Shown: positions 9,529 to 19,978, numbered from the stretch's first letter. The stretch: DNA of 64,000 bases from Photorhabdus bodei (GCF_003287735.1 NZ_NSCM01000006.1:138006-202005), one strand, 5' to 3'. Translations and numbers: made by a program. The notes: generated by a model from the letters alone, not told the origin.

Positions 9529-11049
9529 TTACGTTTTGTTTTCAGTAGCCATTTGCTGAATACGGCGCTTACGGATAATTCTTAATATTGGTGGAGTAAT
9601 CAGAACCAGAGTGGCAAGTATCAATAAACTCTGAGTAATTGTGCTGCTCCACAGAATGCCAAATTCTCCATTACTAATAGAAAGTGCGCGACGTAAATTT
9701 TGTTCCAGCATTTCTCCTAATACGAAACCGAGGATTAATGGCGACATCGGGAAATTCATCTTCCTCAGAATGTAGCCAAAAATACCCAACCCTACCATCA
9801 ACAGAAGATCAAATGTCGTACTGTGTATGGCATATACACCAACCGCTGAAACAGCAGCAATAGCTGGAACAAGGAACCAGAGTGGGATAGTGAGCATCCG
9901 TGTAAATAGACCTATCATTGGGATATTCATAATCAGTAGGATAATATTGGCAATCAATAAAGCCGCAATTAACCCCCAGACGATATCTGGCTGTTCAGTG
10001 AACATTCCCGGCCCAGGCGTAATATTATAGAGCGTTAATGCCCCCATCATAACGGCAGTGGTGCCTGAACCTGGTACTCCTAATGTTAGCATTGGAATAA
10101 AGGAGCCACAGGCCGAAGCATTATTAGCCGCTTCTGGTGCTGCTACGCCGCGAATATCACCTTTACCAAATGAATCGCTATTCCCACTGAGCTTCTTCTC
10201 AGTCATGTAGGTAATTGCGCTAGCAATAGTCGCTCCCGCACCAGGCAAAATACCGACAAAGAAACCGATAAAGGATGATCTAAGAGTTGGTATGGCGCAT
10301 TCAGCCGCTTCCTTGCGATTGAACAGCAGACGGCCTGTTTTGCGGATAATGGTTTTGCCGGCGGAGGTACTCTCTAACATCAGCAAAATTTCGCTGACAG
10401 AAAACAGACCTATTACCACAACAATAAATTGAATGCCATCTGACAGATGAACATTGTCGAATGTAAAACGATAAACCCCGGTGTTGGCGTCTACTCCGAC
10501 AGTTGCCAGACCCAATCCTATTAATGCTGCTAATAGTGATTTCAGCGGATTCTGACTCATCATGCTACCCAGACAAGCAATAGCAAAAACCATAAGTGCA
10601 AAATATTCAGCAGGGCCGAAAGCCAGTGACCACTGCGCCAGTAATGGTGCAAACAAAATAATGCCGAAAATTGCCAGCAAAGAACCACAGAAAGAACTCA
10701 CCGCGGAAATAGACAGTGCCACACCTGCACGGCCCTGTTTGGCCATCGGATAACCGTCTAATGCGGTCATAATGGCAGCGGCATCACCGGGAACATTCAG
10801 CAGAATCGATGATATACGCCCACCATACTCACAACCGATATAAACGGTTGCCAATAAGATCAGGGCAGATTCAGCAGGCAGTTTTAAAGCGAAAGCCAGT
10901 GGCAGCAGAATCGCGACACCATTAATCGGCCCAAGCCCCGGTAGCAGCCCAACAATCGTACCGACAAAACAGCCAATTAAAGCAATAATCAGGTTTTGCG
11001 GCACCATTGCAACTTCAAAACCTTGACTGAGATACATCCAGGTTTCCAT
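9529..11049 (-). CDS. tctA: tripartite tricarboxylate transporter, large permease TctA
   Basis: A 506 aa multi-spanning inner-membrane protein, the large permease of a tripartite tricarboxylate transporter. Conserved TctA stretches include [20 protein letters not shown] near the N-terminus and [19 protein letters not shown] in mid-protein, the two glycine/proline-rich repeats of the family. With TctB and the periplasmic receptor TctC it forms a secondary transporter for citrate-like carboxylates; the exact substrate cannot be read from sequence. It is the last gene of the tctCBA operon, 10 bp after tctB. Confidence 0.93.
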   Translation of the reverse strand: METWMYLSQGFEVAMVPQNLIIALIGCFVGTIVGLLPGLGPINGVAILLPLAFALKLPAESALILLATVYIGCEYGGRISSILLNVPGDAAAIMTALDGYPMAKQGRAGVALSISAVSSFCGSLLAIFGIILFAPLLAQWSLAFGPAEYFALMVFAIACLGSMMSQNPLKSLLAALIGLGLATVGVDANTGVYRFTFDNVHLSDGIQFIVVVIGLFSVSEILLMLESTSAGKTIIRKTGRLLFNRKEAAECAIPTLRSSFIGFFVGILPGAGATIASAITYMTEKKLSGNSDSFGKGDIRGVAAPEAANNASACGSFIPMLTLGVPGSGTTAVMMGALTLYNITPGPGMFTEQPDIVWGLIAALLIANIILLIMNIPMIGLFTRMLTIPLWFLVPAIAAVSAVGVYAIHSTTFDLLLMVGLGIFGYILRKMNFPMSPLILGFVLGEMLEQNLRRALSISNGEFGILWSSTITQSLLILATLVLITPPILRIIRKRRIQQMATENKT

Positions 11050-11059
11050 AAGTTCTCCG

Positions 11060-11491
11060 TCAGTTGAGCCAGCTACCGAGAGGCAGGGTTACGTCAAGTA
11101 AGTGGTCAAAGGCGAAATATAACGTGACGCCAAGGAACACCCCGGAAATGATTGCGGCAGGCAGTGTTGCGTTAAACAACAGCGCGACACTGAATGTCAG
11201 CAGCGCTGTAGCCAGAGGAAAACCAAGCCACTCGAATGACCAACCATAAATAACCAAAGAGAGAATCAATAGCATTAGGCGACGGATAACGGGGGCACTA
11301 GGCCAATTGTTTTGCTCTGGTTTTTTGAAAAGTAGTAGTAAAGCACAGAGTGCCATCAGAGACAGAATGATCATTGGGAAAGGTCTGGGCCCTAGGGGTT
11401 CATAAGTGTATTCGCTCTGAATTCCCCAACCAATAACTATCCCAATGGTACAGAGTACTAACCAGATAGTAGCAAAGATACGATCGCTCAT
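11060..11491 (-). CDS. tctB: tripartite tricarboxylate transporter, small permease TctB
   Basis: A 143 aa protein with four predicted membrane helices, the usual size and topology of TctB small subunits (IWLVLCTIGIVIGWGI at the N-terminus, then RPFPMIILSLMALCALLLLF). It lies between tctC (13 bp gap) and tctA (10 bp gap) on the same strand, which supports the assignment more strongly than its poorly conserved sequence does. Confidence 0.87.
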   Translation of the reverse strand: MSDRIFATIWLVLCTIGIVIGWGIQSEYTYEPLGPRPFPMIILSLMALCALLLLFKKPEQNNWPSAPVIRRLMLLILSLVIYGWSFEWLGFPLATALLTFSVALLFNATLPAAIISGVFLGVTLYFAFDHLLDVTLPLGSWLN

Positions 11492-11504
11492 GATGATGAC
11501 TCTG

Positions 11505-12485
11505 TTATTTGGCTAAGCCAAAAGCTCTGGCTTGTTCACGATATTGTTCAACCTGTTTTTTCACATAGCGGTCCAATTCTTTGCCGGTCATGTTGAATTC
11601 GAACAACCCACGGATATCGCGTTGTTTTTTAAAAGCATCTGTTTGTTGTAGTTTATTAAAAGTATCAACCCACCATTGATACTCTTCGTCAGAAACTTTT
11701 GGCCCCATGTAAAATCCGCGGATAATCGGCCATACCAGGTCATAACCTTGCTCTTTGGCAGTAGGAATATTGGCTAAATCACCATCCAGTCGTTTATCTG
11801 CATAAACAGCCAGGACCCGGATTTTGTCTCCATTCAGGTAAGGTACCATCTCGCTTAGATCACCGGAAACCGCCTGGATATGATTACCCAGCAGGGCGGT
11901 GATAGGTTCACCACCTCCCTCAAATGCGACATAACGCATCTTGTGAGGATCAATTCCAACCTCTTTTGCCAGCAGTGCGGTTTTCATCCAGTCCTGACTA
12001 CCGATAGAAGCGCCAGCACCAAATACAATGCTGTTGGGATTATCCTTAAAAGCATTCATCAAATCGTTCAGGGTACGGTAAGGTGAATCGGCACGGACAG
12101 CGATCATCCCATAATCAGTACCAACACTTGCCAGCCAGCGAACATCGTTAACGTTATAGCGACCAAATTTTCCCTGAGACAAATTGAGTAGAGAGCCGCC
12201 AGAGAAGGCGACAATGGTTCCCGCTTCAGTAGGTCGTTGTGCGACGATAGCATTGTAAGCGACGGCGCCAACACCACCGGGCATAAAAGTGACACGCATA
12301 GGCTTGCTGATCTCTTTCGTATCCAGTAGTGAAACTTGGACCAGCTTGCAGGTCAGGTCGAACCCACCCCCCGGTTTTGCAGGCGCAATACATTCGGTCC
12401 GGTTAGGTGCACTGGCAGCAAAAACACTGCTTGCGCTAAATAATAAAGCGGTTGCCGCTAACATCTTGATCGTTATAATTTTCAT
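11505..12485 (-). CDS. tctC: tripartite tricarboxylate transporter periplasmic receptor TctC
   Basis: A 326 aa substrate-binding protein of the Bug/TctC family. It has a Sec signal peptide (MKIITIKMLAATALLFSASS, probable cleavage after VFA near residue 23) and the mature start TECIAPAKPGGGFDLTC, the conserved carboxylate-binding beta-turn. First gene of the operon, so its promoter lies in 12486-12860. The TctD/TctE-like system downstream of 13841 is the probable regulator. Confidence 0.92.
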   Translation of the reverse strand: MKIITIKMLAATALLFSASSVFAASAPNRTECIAPAKPGGGFDLTCKLVQVSLLDTKEISKPMRVTFMPGGVGAVAYNAIVAQRPTEAGTIVAFSGGSLLNLSQGKFGRYNVNDVRWLASVGTDYGMIAVRADSPYRTLNDLMNAFKDNPNSIVFGAGASIGSQDWMKTALLAKEVGIDPHKMRYVAFEGGGEPITALLGNHIQAVSGDLSEMVPYLNGDKIRVLAVYADKRLDGDLANIPTAKEQGYDLVWPIIRGFYMGPKVSDEEYQWWVDTFNKLQQTDAFKKQRDIRGLFEFNMTGKELDRYVKKQVEQYREQARAFGLAK

Positions 12486-12861
12486 TTATTGGCTCTCATC
12501 AATACCCGTGTAAGATATAATCACTACAAACAGACCTGGTTGACTCAATTAGTAATAACAAAACCTTTCATTTACCTTTCATTAACAAGAAAAGTTGTTG
12601 ATATGTGATTTCAATCGCTTAAATTTGCGTAGCGTTTCTCATTAATGAGTTTACAAATGGTTACAGACTTCCTTTTTTGTTTTGGTTTGTTGTAAGTTTC
12701 TCGTAGTTTTGATGTTGCTCTGTTTTACTCACGGTAACTTTACATTCGACTAAGGAGGTATCATGCAAATGGTAATTATTTATTTATGCAATGTGTCAAA
12801 TTAAATGGAAAATTTATTGAATATAATCAGACTTTATATTGGGGAAATCTGAATTGAGGAA
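12486..12861. promoter_or_regulatory. divergent intergenic region, tctC promoter
   Basis: 376 bp AT-rich gap between the divergent tctC and the lipoprotein gene. It must hold the tctCBA promoter and any TctD operator, but I see no site I can name. Confidence 0.4.
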
Positions 12862-12864
12862 ATG

Positions 12865-13518
12865 ATGAGAAAATTGATTCTTTGTAGTGCTATGGGCAGT
12901 GCTATGGCTTTTGCTTTGGTGGGATGTAAAACAGAACTCAGTACTTCGGTATCTGTTAACCAACTGTTATCTGAACAAGCTAAAACGGTGACATCTGATT
13001 TGTTAGTTGAAGTCAGTGCTTGTGGTGATTATAAAGATTCCAGACAACCATCAAAATCTTTGTTAGACACTCAGGAAAAAGTACCGGCTATTTTTTCCAA
13101 TGCGGAATACGTGGAATGTTTCAGAAAAAGTATGGATTCGTTTGCTCACTTTAAAGTTCCTGTAAGCGTAGGGAATTCAAGTATCACTGGTTCTACTAAG
13201 GGTATTCATCTTTACGGTAATGGTGCAGATATCTTGGTGATAAGCGTACCAAAAGAGATGAAGAAGAAAATTAGCCAGATAGATAGTTCAATGGCATCAA
13301 AGACCAAAATCTCAATTAATATTAAGAATGATACCGATGAAGTTTTAAAAATGACGGGTTTATCTGCATTTCTTAATGATAAAGATCCGATGGTGATATC
13401 GAATTTTAGTTTAAAAGTAGGCAGTGAAATAAAACTCACTTTGTCTAATGTCTCTGTGGCGTCTGCATTGGATGAACGTTTTGATTTTACTCCTGTACTC
13501 ATGGCAATATCTGAGTAA
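12865..13518 (+). CDS. putative lipoprotein, unknown function
   Basis: A 217 aa protein with a lipoprotein signal peptide: MRKLILCSAMGSAMAFALVG then Cys21, lipobox ALVGC followed by KTELST. The mature part is soluble, Ser/Lys/Asp rich, ending in a beta-rich stretch (FSLKVGSEIKLTLSNVSVAS). I do not recognise the family with certainty; small lipoproteins starting CKTELST occur in enterobacterial accessory DNA. Two ATGs are possible (12862 and 12865); the second has better spacing (5 nt) from GAGG. It lies between the tct transporter and its two-component system, with no evident functional link. Confidence 0.75.
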   Translation: MRKLILCSAMGSAMAFALVGCKTELSTSVSVNQLLSEQAKTVTSDLLVEVSACGDYKDSRQPSKSLLDTQEKVPAIFSNAEYVECFRKSMDSFAHFKVPVSVGNSSITGSTKGIHLYGNGADILVISVPKEMKKKISQIDSSMASKTKISINIKNDTDEVLKMTGLSAFLNDKDPMVISNFSLKVGSEIKLTLSNVSVASALDERFDFTPVLMAISE

Positions 13519-13684
13519 ATGGAAGCGGTAATAGAGATCTATTACTTAATTCGGTATGACAGAATACCCTGTTATTCATAGCGAGGTATTTTGGCATGAA
13601 AATGGAATTGAGTTAGTGTCTGACTATTTTTCAGAAAAATAGGTGTGGCGATATAAACTGGAAATATAGTTATGTCTGTAATTA

Positions 13685-13811
13685 TATACCTTATGGATTT
13701 CAAGATGCATCGCGGCGGCAAGGGAGCGAATCCCCGGGAGCATAGATAACTATGTGACCGGGGTGAGTGAGTGCAGCCAACAAAGAGGCAACTTGAAGGA
13801 TGACAGGTATA
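13685..13811 (+). repeat. ERIC element 2
   Basis: 127-bp ERIC with ends TATACC and GGTATA and the central block of the family. It ends 29 bp before the tctD ATG, so it lies in or just upstream of the tctD leader. A frame starting with a GTG inside it (13754) runs without a stop into tctD. Confidence 0.95.
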
Positions 13812-13840
13812 TTTATATTAATCGATTAGATATTGAAGAT

Positions 13841-14518
13841 ATGCGCTTACTTTTAGTGGAAGACCACCCTGAATTATTGCATTGGTTGCAAAAAGCACTG
13901 AGCAGTTCAGGATTTGCCGTAGATGTTGCTAGTGATGGCATAGTTGCTGATCAATTATTACAGACAGAAAACTATGCATTATTGATTCTGGATGTTTCTT
14001 TGCCTAGGTTGGATGGACTTTCTCTGTTAGTTCGTTTGCGTAAGCGTGGGCAAAATTTGCCGGTATTATTATTAACGGCGAAAGCCGATGTTTCTGAACG
14101 AGTGAAAGGGCTTAATTCTGGTGCCGATGATTATCTGACGAAACCTTTTGATTTACAGGAATTGGAAGCACGTATCCGGGCATTACTTCGTCGTAGTGCA
14201 AGTTTTCTACAGGAGACGCTGACATTCGGTTCCCTTATTTATCAGGATGATGGTTACTTTGTTCTGAACGATGAGCCATTGGCTTTGACACCAAGGGAAT
14301 TTTCGGTTTTGACAACATTGTTCCATCGTCGGGGGAGGCCTGTTTCTAAACAACAGCTCTTTGAGCAGGTATTTGCACTATCAGATGAAGCAAACCTACA
14401 AAGTATTGAACTTTATGTACACCGGATTCGGAAAAAATTGTCTGGCAGTAATGTGGGGATCAGTACATTACGGGGATTAGGTTATCGTCTGGAGCACCAG
14501 AAAGATGACATGGTTTAA
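13841..14518 (+). CDS. tctD: response regulator, TctD-like
   Basis: OmpR/PhoB-type response regulator of 225 aa. The receiver domain starts MRLLLVEDHPELLHWLQKAL; the phosphoacceptor is Asp51 (LLILDVSLPRLDG) and the conserved lysine lies in DDYLTKPFD. The C-terminal winged helix ends SIELYVHRIRKKL and STLRGLGYRLE. ATG 13841 is chosen because it gives the canonical N-terminus; the open frame extends into the upstream ERIC. It overlaps the sensor gene by 14 bp. The TctD name rests on proximity to tctCBA; the regulon is inferred. Confidence 0.82.
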   Translation: MRLLLVEDHPELLHWLQKALSSSGFAVDVASDGIVADQLLQTENYALLILDVSLPRLDGLSLLVRLRKRGQNLPVLLLTAKADVSERVKGLNSGADDYLTKPFDLQELEARIRALLRRSASFLQETLTFGSLIYQDDGYFVLNDEPLALTPREFSVLTTLFHRRGRPVSKQQLFEQVFALSDEANLQSIELYVHRIRKKLSGSNVGISTLRGLGYRLEHQKDDMV

Positions 14519-15926
14519 AGTACCGAACTCATTGTTTCATCAGTTACTCTTATTTTTTGGTGTTCCACTGTTTGTGTTGGGTTGTTTATCGGTTTGCACC
14601 CATTATTTTAGTGCAGAGAATGCGGCGACATTGGCTTATGACCGTACTTTATTGGCGTCTGCTCGAACTGTGGCAGAACGGCTGACTGTTAAGAATAATC
14701 AATTAATTGTCGATGTACCTTATGTGGTTTTGGATAGTTTTGAGCGAAATATGAATGATAGGCTGTTTTATCAGGTGTTATCACCTGAAGGGGAAATAAT
14801 TTCCGGTTATGATGATTTGCCTTTGATCCCTAAAGATACGCTTCGCTCCAATTTATACACGGCTTTGGTTTATTTCTATGATGCTGAATATCACGGCCGG
14901 CCCATTCGGGTTGCTGCCCTTTATCAGCCGATCAATGAAGGGGGAATGATGGGAATGGCGTTGATACTAGTTGCTGAAACAGTAGCTTCCCGTCATTATC
15001 TTGCGCAACAATTATTAATATCTTCTTTGATGAGTCAAGGAACCGTGGTTGGGTTGACTCTGATTCTGGCTTATTTTCTTTTGAAACAGTTACTTAAACC
15101 ACTACATAAACTTTCTGGCGTCATGGTCCGTCGTCCCGCTAATGATCTTACTCCGTTACCGGATATGTTGCCTTGGTCGGAACTTTCCCCATTGTTATAT
15201 GCATTTAATCGTTATATAGAGCGACTGAAATTGATGGTGAGTCGTCAGGAGAGGTTCAGTGCGGATGCTTCTCACCAACTTAGAACACCATTAACAGTAT
15301 TAAAAACCCAAGTAGCGGTAGCGCTTGCCAGCAAAGATCCAGCGCAATGGAAAGAAAGCTTACAGGCCATTGATAGTACATTGGATAACACTATCTCTCT
15401 GACGGATCGTCTATTACAACTCTCTCGTTTGAAAGCGCATGAAAAGGAGGCCGTTCGGGATTATAGGCCGGTTAATCTAGTCGAATTGTTGCAACAGGCA
15501 TGTTTTTCTCGTTTGCAACAGGCTGAAAGTAAGAATATTGATTTGGGTTATGAAGGCGAAAATGCTCAATGGATCAAGGGGGAAGCTATATTACTGACGG
15601 AAATGTGTGCTAACTTATTGGACAATGCGATTAAATATACACCGGAAGGCGGCATTGTTACGGCTAGAGTGATTCTCAACTCTTGTAAGACATACTGTTA
15701 TTTGGAAGTGGATGACAGTGGGCCGGGGATTGCTAAAGAAGAAGTCAATTTGTCTTTGATGGCTTTTAATCGTCTTGATAATGCTGCGGGGCATGAAGGG
15801 GCAGGATTAGGATTAGCTCTGGTAAAAGATATCGGTATTTATCATGGTACTCATCCCCAATTATTGCCCAGCGAAACACTGGGCGGTTTATTAGTAAGAA
15901 TTCCTTTCAGGCTTTCTGATGATTAA
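14505..15926 (+). CDS. tctE: sensor histidine kinase, TctE-like
   Basis: A 473 aa membrane histidine kinase and partner of the preceding regulator. It has a helix at about residues 9-27, a periplasmic sensor region to about residue 165, a second helix (VVGLTLILAYFLLKQLL), a HisKA box with His257 (SADASHQLRTPLTVLKTQVA) and a HATPase domain (N box LLDNAIKYTPEGG, DDSGPGIAKEEV, GAGLGLALVKDI). The periplasmic loop has the 2CSK_N/TctE type of layout. Its stop overlaps the convergent exporter gene by 4 bp. Confidence 0.85.
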   Translation: MTWFKVPNSLFHQLLLFFGVPLFVLGCLSVCTHYFSAENAATLAYDRTLLASARTVAERLTVKNNQLIVDVPYVVLDSFERNMNDRLFYQVLSPEGEIISGYDDLPLIPKDTLRSNLYTALVYFYDAEYHGRPIRVAALYQPINEGGMMGMALILVAETVASRHYLAQQLLISSLMSQGTVVGLTLILAYFLLKQLLKPLHKLSGVMVRRPANDLTPLPDMLPWSELSPLLYAFNRYIERLKLMVSRQERFSADASHQLRTPLTVLKTQVAVALASKDPAQWKESLQAIDSTLDNTISLTDRLLQLSRLKAHEKEAVRDYRPVNLVELLQQACFSRLQQAESKNIDLGYEGENAQWIKGEAILLTEMCANLLDNAIKYTPEGGIVTARVILNSCKTYCYLEVDDSGPGIAKEEVNLSLMAFNRLDNAAGHEGAGLGLALVKDIGIYHGTHPQLLPSETLGGLLVRIPFRLSDD

Positions 15927-16837
15927 GTTCCTGAGGTTTTTTTTGTTTTACGATTAAAAAGAGGAATGCGTAATTGTTGTGCCAGTATGACCCCTAGCAG
16001 TGTTATGCTACCACCGATCAGATGGTAACTATGCATTTTTTCATGTAGAACCAGAATAGCGATAATAGCTGTAAATATCGGTGTCAAATTCATAAATATG
16101 GCAGCAGTATTAGCGCCAAGTTTTATGACACCTTGTATCCATAAATAGGGAGCAATGATCGAGGCTGGAATACCGGCGAATAAGACTAACGAGATATTGC
16201 TGGCATTCAATTGAACATCTTTGGTCAACAGGAAATTTGGCAGTAATAGCAGGACTCCAAAAGCAATCTGCACATACAGGGATTGCCAGTTGGGTAATGG
16301 AATAGACCAGTGTTTGGTTAACACGCTATAAAGTGCGTAGGAGATGGAAGCAATCAACATCATCAATTCACCGCGGCCTAAACCGTGTTGCAATAATGAT
16401 ATGGGATCACCGGCGCTGACCAACCAGACTAAACCAGACAGAGATAGAATGGTACCAAGAGCAATACCGACAGTGGGGATAACACGTAAAATAAATATAC
16501 TGATGATAACAGTCAAAAGAGGAATCAATGAGCTAAAAATTCCCATAAATGTTGCACTGATACTGTGGGCAGCGTAATAGGCCAAGCTTTGATAAAATAC
16601 CATGCCAAGTGCGCCAAGAATTAATAATTTCCACCAATATTGACAGATTGTTTTCCATCGACGAATGACAGAGAGTACAACAAAGGGTGTTAATGTGAGA
16701 AAGGCTAGGAACCAGCGATAAAAAGAAATTGCAGCCGGATCAATAACTGTAACGGAGGCTTTACTCACCACAGCATTAATTGACCAAATCAGGACCGCCA
16801 GAAGAGGGAAAATCATATTCATATAGATAAGTCGCAT
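15923..16837 (-). CDS. EamA/DMT family transporter
   Basis: A 304 aa inner-membrane protein with ten predicted helices in two EamA repeats (first: PLLAVLIWSINAVVSKASV; second half: GELMMLIASISYALYSVLTK), the drug/metabolite exporter architecture. Substrate unknown. An in-frame ATG at 16822 (MNMIFPLLAV) may be the true start; neither has a clear ribosome-binding site. It is divergent from an AraC-type regulator 87 bp away, which probably controls it. Confidence 0.88.
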   Translation of the reverse strand: MRLIYMNMIFPLLAVLIWSINAVVSKASVTVIDPAAISFYRWFLAFLTLTPFVVLSVIRRWKTICQYWWKLLILGALGMVFYQSLAYYAAHSISATFMGIFSSLIPLLTVIISIFILRVIPTVGIALGTILSLSGLVWLVSAGDPISLLQHGLGRGELMMLIASISYALYSVLTKHWSIPLPNWQSLYVQIAFGVLLLLPNFLLTKDVQLNASNISLVLFAGIPASIIAPYLWIQGVIKLGANTAAIFMNLTPIFTAIIAILVLHEKMHSYHLIGGSITLLGVILAQQLRIPLFNRKTKKTSGT

Positions 16838-16924
16838 TGAGATAAAAATGAGTGTTTAGTCTAATGGTGTCTGATTTATTATATATAACGATAATCAGCC
16901 AATGGATAAGGCAATTGAGACAAT

Positions 16925-17698
16925 ATGACAGAAAAATTTCATATTCCTGTAGAAGTCATGGGTATTCCGGCCAGTATCTCTTTCCGTAATGAGTTATTCA
17001 GTGCGAATACTGAGTGTTTACGTCATACCCATCCATTTGGGCAACTTATTTATGTCGTTTGTGGTGTAATGGCAATGAATGCTGGAGGACAGCATTTTTT
17101 AGCTCCACCGCAATTCTGTGTCTGGATACCGGAAGGAATAGAGCATTCGGGATATAGTAGAAAAGCAATGAGATTTAGGGCAATAGATATTTCTCCTAAA
17201 TGGGGGAAATTATTGCCGAATATTCCTTGTATTATCCGGCTTAACTCCATATTCAATGCGATTATGACTGACTGTTTTGAACGTAAATTGAAAATACCAG
17301 AAACAGAACAGGATTTACGGTTAGCTCAAGTGCTGATTGATCAGTTAATTCAATCCCCTGTTCAGCATACCTATCTGCCTTCATCTAAAGATAAACTTTT
17401 GGCACCGATATTACAGGAACTTGAGAGTAATCCTGCTGACAATACGCCATTAGCGCAATGGGCAAAACAGCGTTATACCTCGGAACGTACTTTATCACGG
17501 CGTTGCCAGCAAGAATTGGGAATGTCATTTAGCGAGTGGCGGCAGAGGTTACGGTTTTTACATGCAATCTCTTTGTTGGAACAGGGGAAAACTGTTAATG
17601 AAGTTGCTTTTGATGTGGGTTATAGCTCATCTTCTACTTTTATCGCTATGTTTCAGCAATTGGCAGGCACGACACCGGAGCGTTTCAGGAAAAGTTAG
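16925..17698 (+). CDS. AraC family transcriptional regulator
   Basis: 257 aa regulator with an N-terminal cupin-like sensing domain (HTHPFGQLIYVVCGVMAM, residues about 37-55) and a C-terminal AraC helix-turn-helix pair (YTSERTLSRRCQQELGMSFS, then TVNEVAFDVGYSSSSTFIAM). Cupin plus AraC regulators next to a divergent exporter commonly switch that exporter on; the ligand is unknown. Confidence 0.88.
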   Translation: MTEKFHIPVEVMGIPASISFRNELFSANTECLRHTHPFGQLIYVVCGVMAMNAGGQHFLAPPQFCVWIPEGIEHSGYSRKAMRFRAIDISPKWGKLLPNIPCIIRLNSIFNAIMTDCFERKLKIPETEQDLRLAQVLIDQLIQSPVQHTYLPSSKDKLLAPILQELESNPADNTPLAQWAKQRYTSERTLSRRCQQELGMSFSEWRQRLRFLHAISLLEQGKTVNEVAFDVGYSSSSTFIAMFQQLAGTTPERFRKS

Positions 17699-17788
17699 TA
17701 ACAAAAGAAACCGTTATTATGGGTTTTGTTATGATTAAATGGCAAAATAGTTCGCTACGTCCGTTTTAATGCCACAGGGTGGAATTAA

Positions 17789-18916
17789 GTGAAGATTCTG
17801 GTTGATGAAAATATGCCTTATGCTGATCAACTATTTCAGCAATTGGGGGATGTACACGCTATTCCGGGGCGTCCGGTGCCGGAAGGTGTACTGGATAATG
17901 CTGATGCCTTTATGGTCCGTTCAGTAACTAAAGTTAATGAAGAGCTGTTGGAAGGTAGCACGATAAAATTTATCGGTACGGCAACGGCGGGAACTGACCA
18001 TGTGGATCAGTCGTGGTTATCGCAGGCAGGAATTGGATTCTCTGCTGCGCCCGGATGTAATGCCATTGCTGTGGTTGAGTATGTTTTCTCAGCGTTAATG
18101 TTGCTGGCGGAACGTGATAATTTTGAGCTTAAGAATAAAGTTGTCGGAATCATCGGTGTCGGTAATGTCGGAAGGAGACTGGCAGAACGGTTAGCCGTTC
18201 TTGGTATCCGGACACTTTTATGTGATCCGCCAAGAGCTGACAGAGGGGACGCTGGTGAATTTTGGTCACTGGAAAAATTGGTTAAAGAGGCGGATATTCT
18301 GACATTCCATACGCCATTGAATCTATCGGGCCCATATAAAACACACCATTTGGTAGATGCTGAATTATTGTCGGCTTTGCCGGATAACCGCATATTGATT
18401 AATGCCAGTCGTGGTGAAGTTATTGATAATCAAGCGCTGCTTGCTGTGTTGAAACGTGGTAAGAAACTTAGTGTTGTTTTGGATGTTTGGGAGCCGGAAC
18501 CTGACTTATCCCTATCCTTACTGGAATTAGTTGATATTGGTACACCGCATATCGCGGGTTATACCCTCGAAGGTAAAGCGCGTGGTACCACACAGGTATT
18601 TGAAGCTTACTGTGAATTCCTTGGTCAACCCCGTAAAGTGGCTTTATCTGATCTATTGCCAGAGCCAGATTTCAGCCGGGTTACCCTGCATGGAAATGTA
18701 ACTCAAAGCACACTGAAGCGGTTGATGCATTTAGTGTATGATGTACGCCGCGATGATACCCCGTTACGGCAAGTTGCCGGTCAAAAAGGGCAATTTGATT
18801 ATCTGCGTAAAAACTATTTAGAACGCCGGGAATGGTCATCCCTAACTGTATGTTGTGATAATAGAGAGAGTGCTGAGTTGCTAGCTGCTCTTGGTTTCAG
18901 TACAGAACTGATTTAA
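17789..18916 (+). CDS. pdxB: erythronate-4-phosphate dehydrogenase PdxB
   Basis: Second step of the DXP-dependent pyridoxal phosphate pathway: oxidises 4-phosphoerythronate with NAD. The 375 aa protein starts with GTG ([15 protein letters not shown] matches E. coli), has [11 protein letters not shown], the NAD-binding [16 protein letters not shown], the 2-hydroxyacid dehydrogenase signature region ([17 protein letters not shown]), and the catalytic histidine in [21 protein letters not shown]-terminal PdxB dimerisation domain is present. It is followed by usg and truA, as in E. coli. Confidence 0.97.
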   Translation: MKILVDENMPYADQLFQQLGDVHAIPGRPVPEGVLDNADAFMVRSVTKVNEELLEGSTIKFIGTATAGTDHVDQSWLSQAGIGFSAAPGCNAIAVVEYVFSALMLLAERDNFELKNKVVGIIGVGNVGRRLAERLAVLGIRTLLCDPPRADRGDAGEFWSLEKLVKEADILTFHTPLNLSGPYKTHHLVDAELLSALPDNRILINASRGEVIDNQALLAVLKRGKKLSVVLDVWEPEPDLSLSLLELVDIGTPHIAGYTLEGKARGTTQVFEAYCEFLGQPRKVALSDLLPEPDFSRVTLHGNVTQSTLKRLMHLVYDVRRDDTPLRQVAGQKGQFDYLRKNYLERREWSSLTVCCDNRESAELLAALGFSTELI

Positions 18917-18967
18917 TCCGTGCAGAAATATATCTGCATGTCAGAAAGATAGATGGAGAAAACCAAC

Positions 18968-19978
18968 ATGTCGGAAGGTTGGAATATTGCCCTATTGGGT
19001 GCCACAGGGGCAGTAGGTGAAGCGATATTGGCGTTATTACAAGAGCGTCAGTTTCCCGTTGGTGAATTGTATCCTCTCGCCAGTGAGCGCTGTGCCGGTG
19101 AAAGCCTGCGTTTTAATGGTAAAAATTTTGTTGTTGGTGATGCTGCTGATTTTGACTGGTCACAGGTACAGCTCGCTTTTTTTGTGGCGGGATTGGAGGC
19201 CACGACACAATATGTTGAAAAAGCGACAGAAGAAGGTTGTTTGGTTATCGATAACAGTGGGTTGTTTGCTATGGAACCTGATGTACCTTTAGTTGTTCCG
19301 GGGGTGAATCCTCATGTTTTAGCGGATTATCGTAACCGAAATATTATTGCCTTGGCAGATAGTATGACCAGTCAGGTACTGACCGCCATTAAACCGCTGG
19401 TGGATGCGGCTGGAATTGCACGTTTGCATTTGACTAATCTGTTCTCTGTTTCTGTTCACGGCAAAGCGGCAGTTGATGAATTAGCCGGACAGAGTGCTCG
19501 TTTGCTTAATGGCATCCCACCGGAGCCAGGTCGTTTCAGTAAACAACTGGCATTTAATCTTTTGCCGTTGCCAACAGATGCCGAAGGTTCTGTGCGTGAA
19601 GAGCGTTGCCTTGTGGATCAGATACGCAAGATTTTACAGGATGAAGGATTACCCATTTCAGTGAGTTGCGTTCAGTCTTCCGTTTTTTATGGCAATGCTC
19701 AAGTAGTCCATTTGGAAACATTGCGTCCGGTTGGGGTGGAAGAAGCACGAGAAGAATTAGAGCGGATGATTGATATTAACGTTTCAGATGACGATGATTA
19801 TCCAACGCCGGTGACAGAAGCATCGGGTAATGATGCATTGAGCATTGGTTGTCTGCGCCACGATTATGGTATGCCGGAAGTATTACAATTTTGGTCTGTG
19901 GCCGATAATATCCGGTTTGGTGGTGCATTAATGGCTGTTGAGACAGCGGAAAAACTGATTCAGGAGCAATTTTACTGA
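18968..19978 (+). CDS. usg: Usg, aspartate-semialdehyde dehydrogenase-like protein
   Basis: 336 aa homologue of aspartate-semialdehyde dehydrogenase, with the nucleotide motif [17 protein letters not shown] and [20 protein letters not shown]. Where true Asd enzymes have the catalytic cysteine this protein reads [15 protein letters not shown], with no Cys, so it is unlikely to be an active dehydrogenase. The start at 18968 ([11 protein letters not shown]) is chosen for its GGAG 9 bases upstream and match to E. coli Usg; an ATG at 18953 would add five residues. Its stop TGA overlaps the truA ATG. Confidence 0.93.
   Translation: MSEGWNIALLGATGAVGEAILALLQERQFPVGELYPLASERCAGESLRFNGKNFVVGDAADFDWSQVQLAFFVAGLEATTQYVEKATEEGCLVIDNSGLFAMEPDVPLVVPGVNPHVLADYRNRNIIALADSMTSQVLTAIKPLVDAAGIARLHLTNLFSVSVHGKAAVDELAGQSARLLNGIPPEPGRFSKQLAFNLLPLPTDAEGSVREERCLVDQIRKILQDEGLPISVSCVQSSVFYGNAQVVHLETLRPVGVEEAREELERMIDINVSDDDDYPTPVTEASGNDALSIGCLRHDYGMPEVLQFWSVADNIRFGGALMAVETAEKLIQEQFY

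Noticed and set aside
12490..12520. AATACCCGT near the tctC start resembling an ERIC end
   Set aside because: Only 8-9 bases match and no other part of an ERIC follows.
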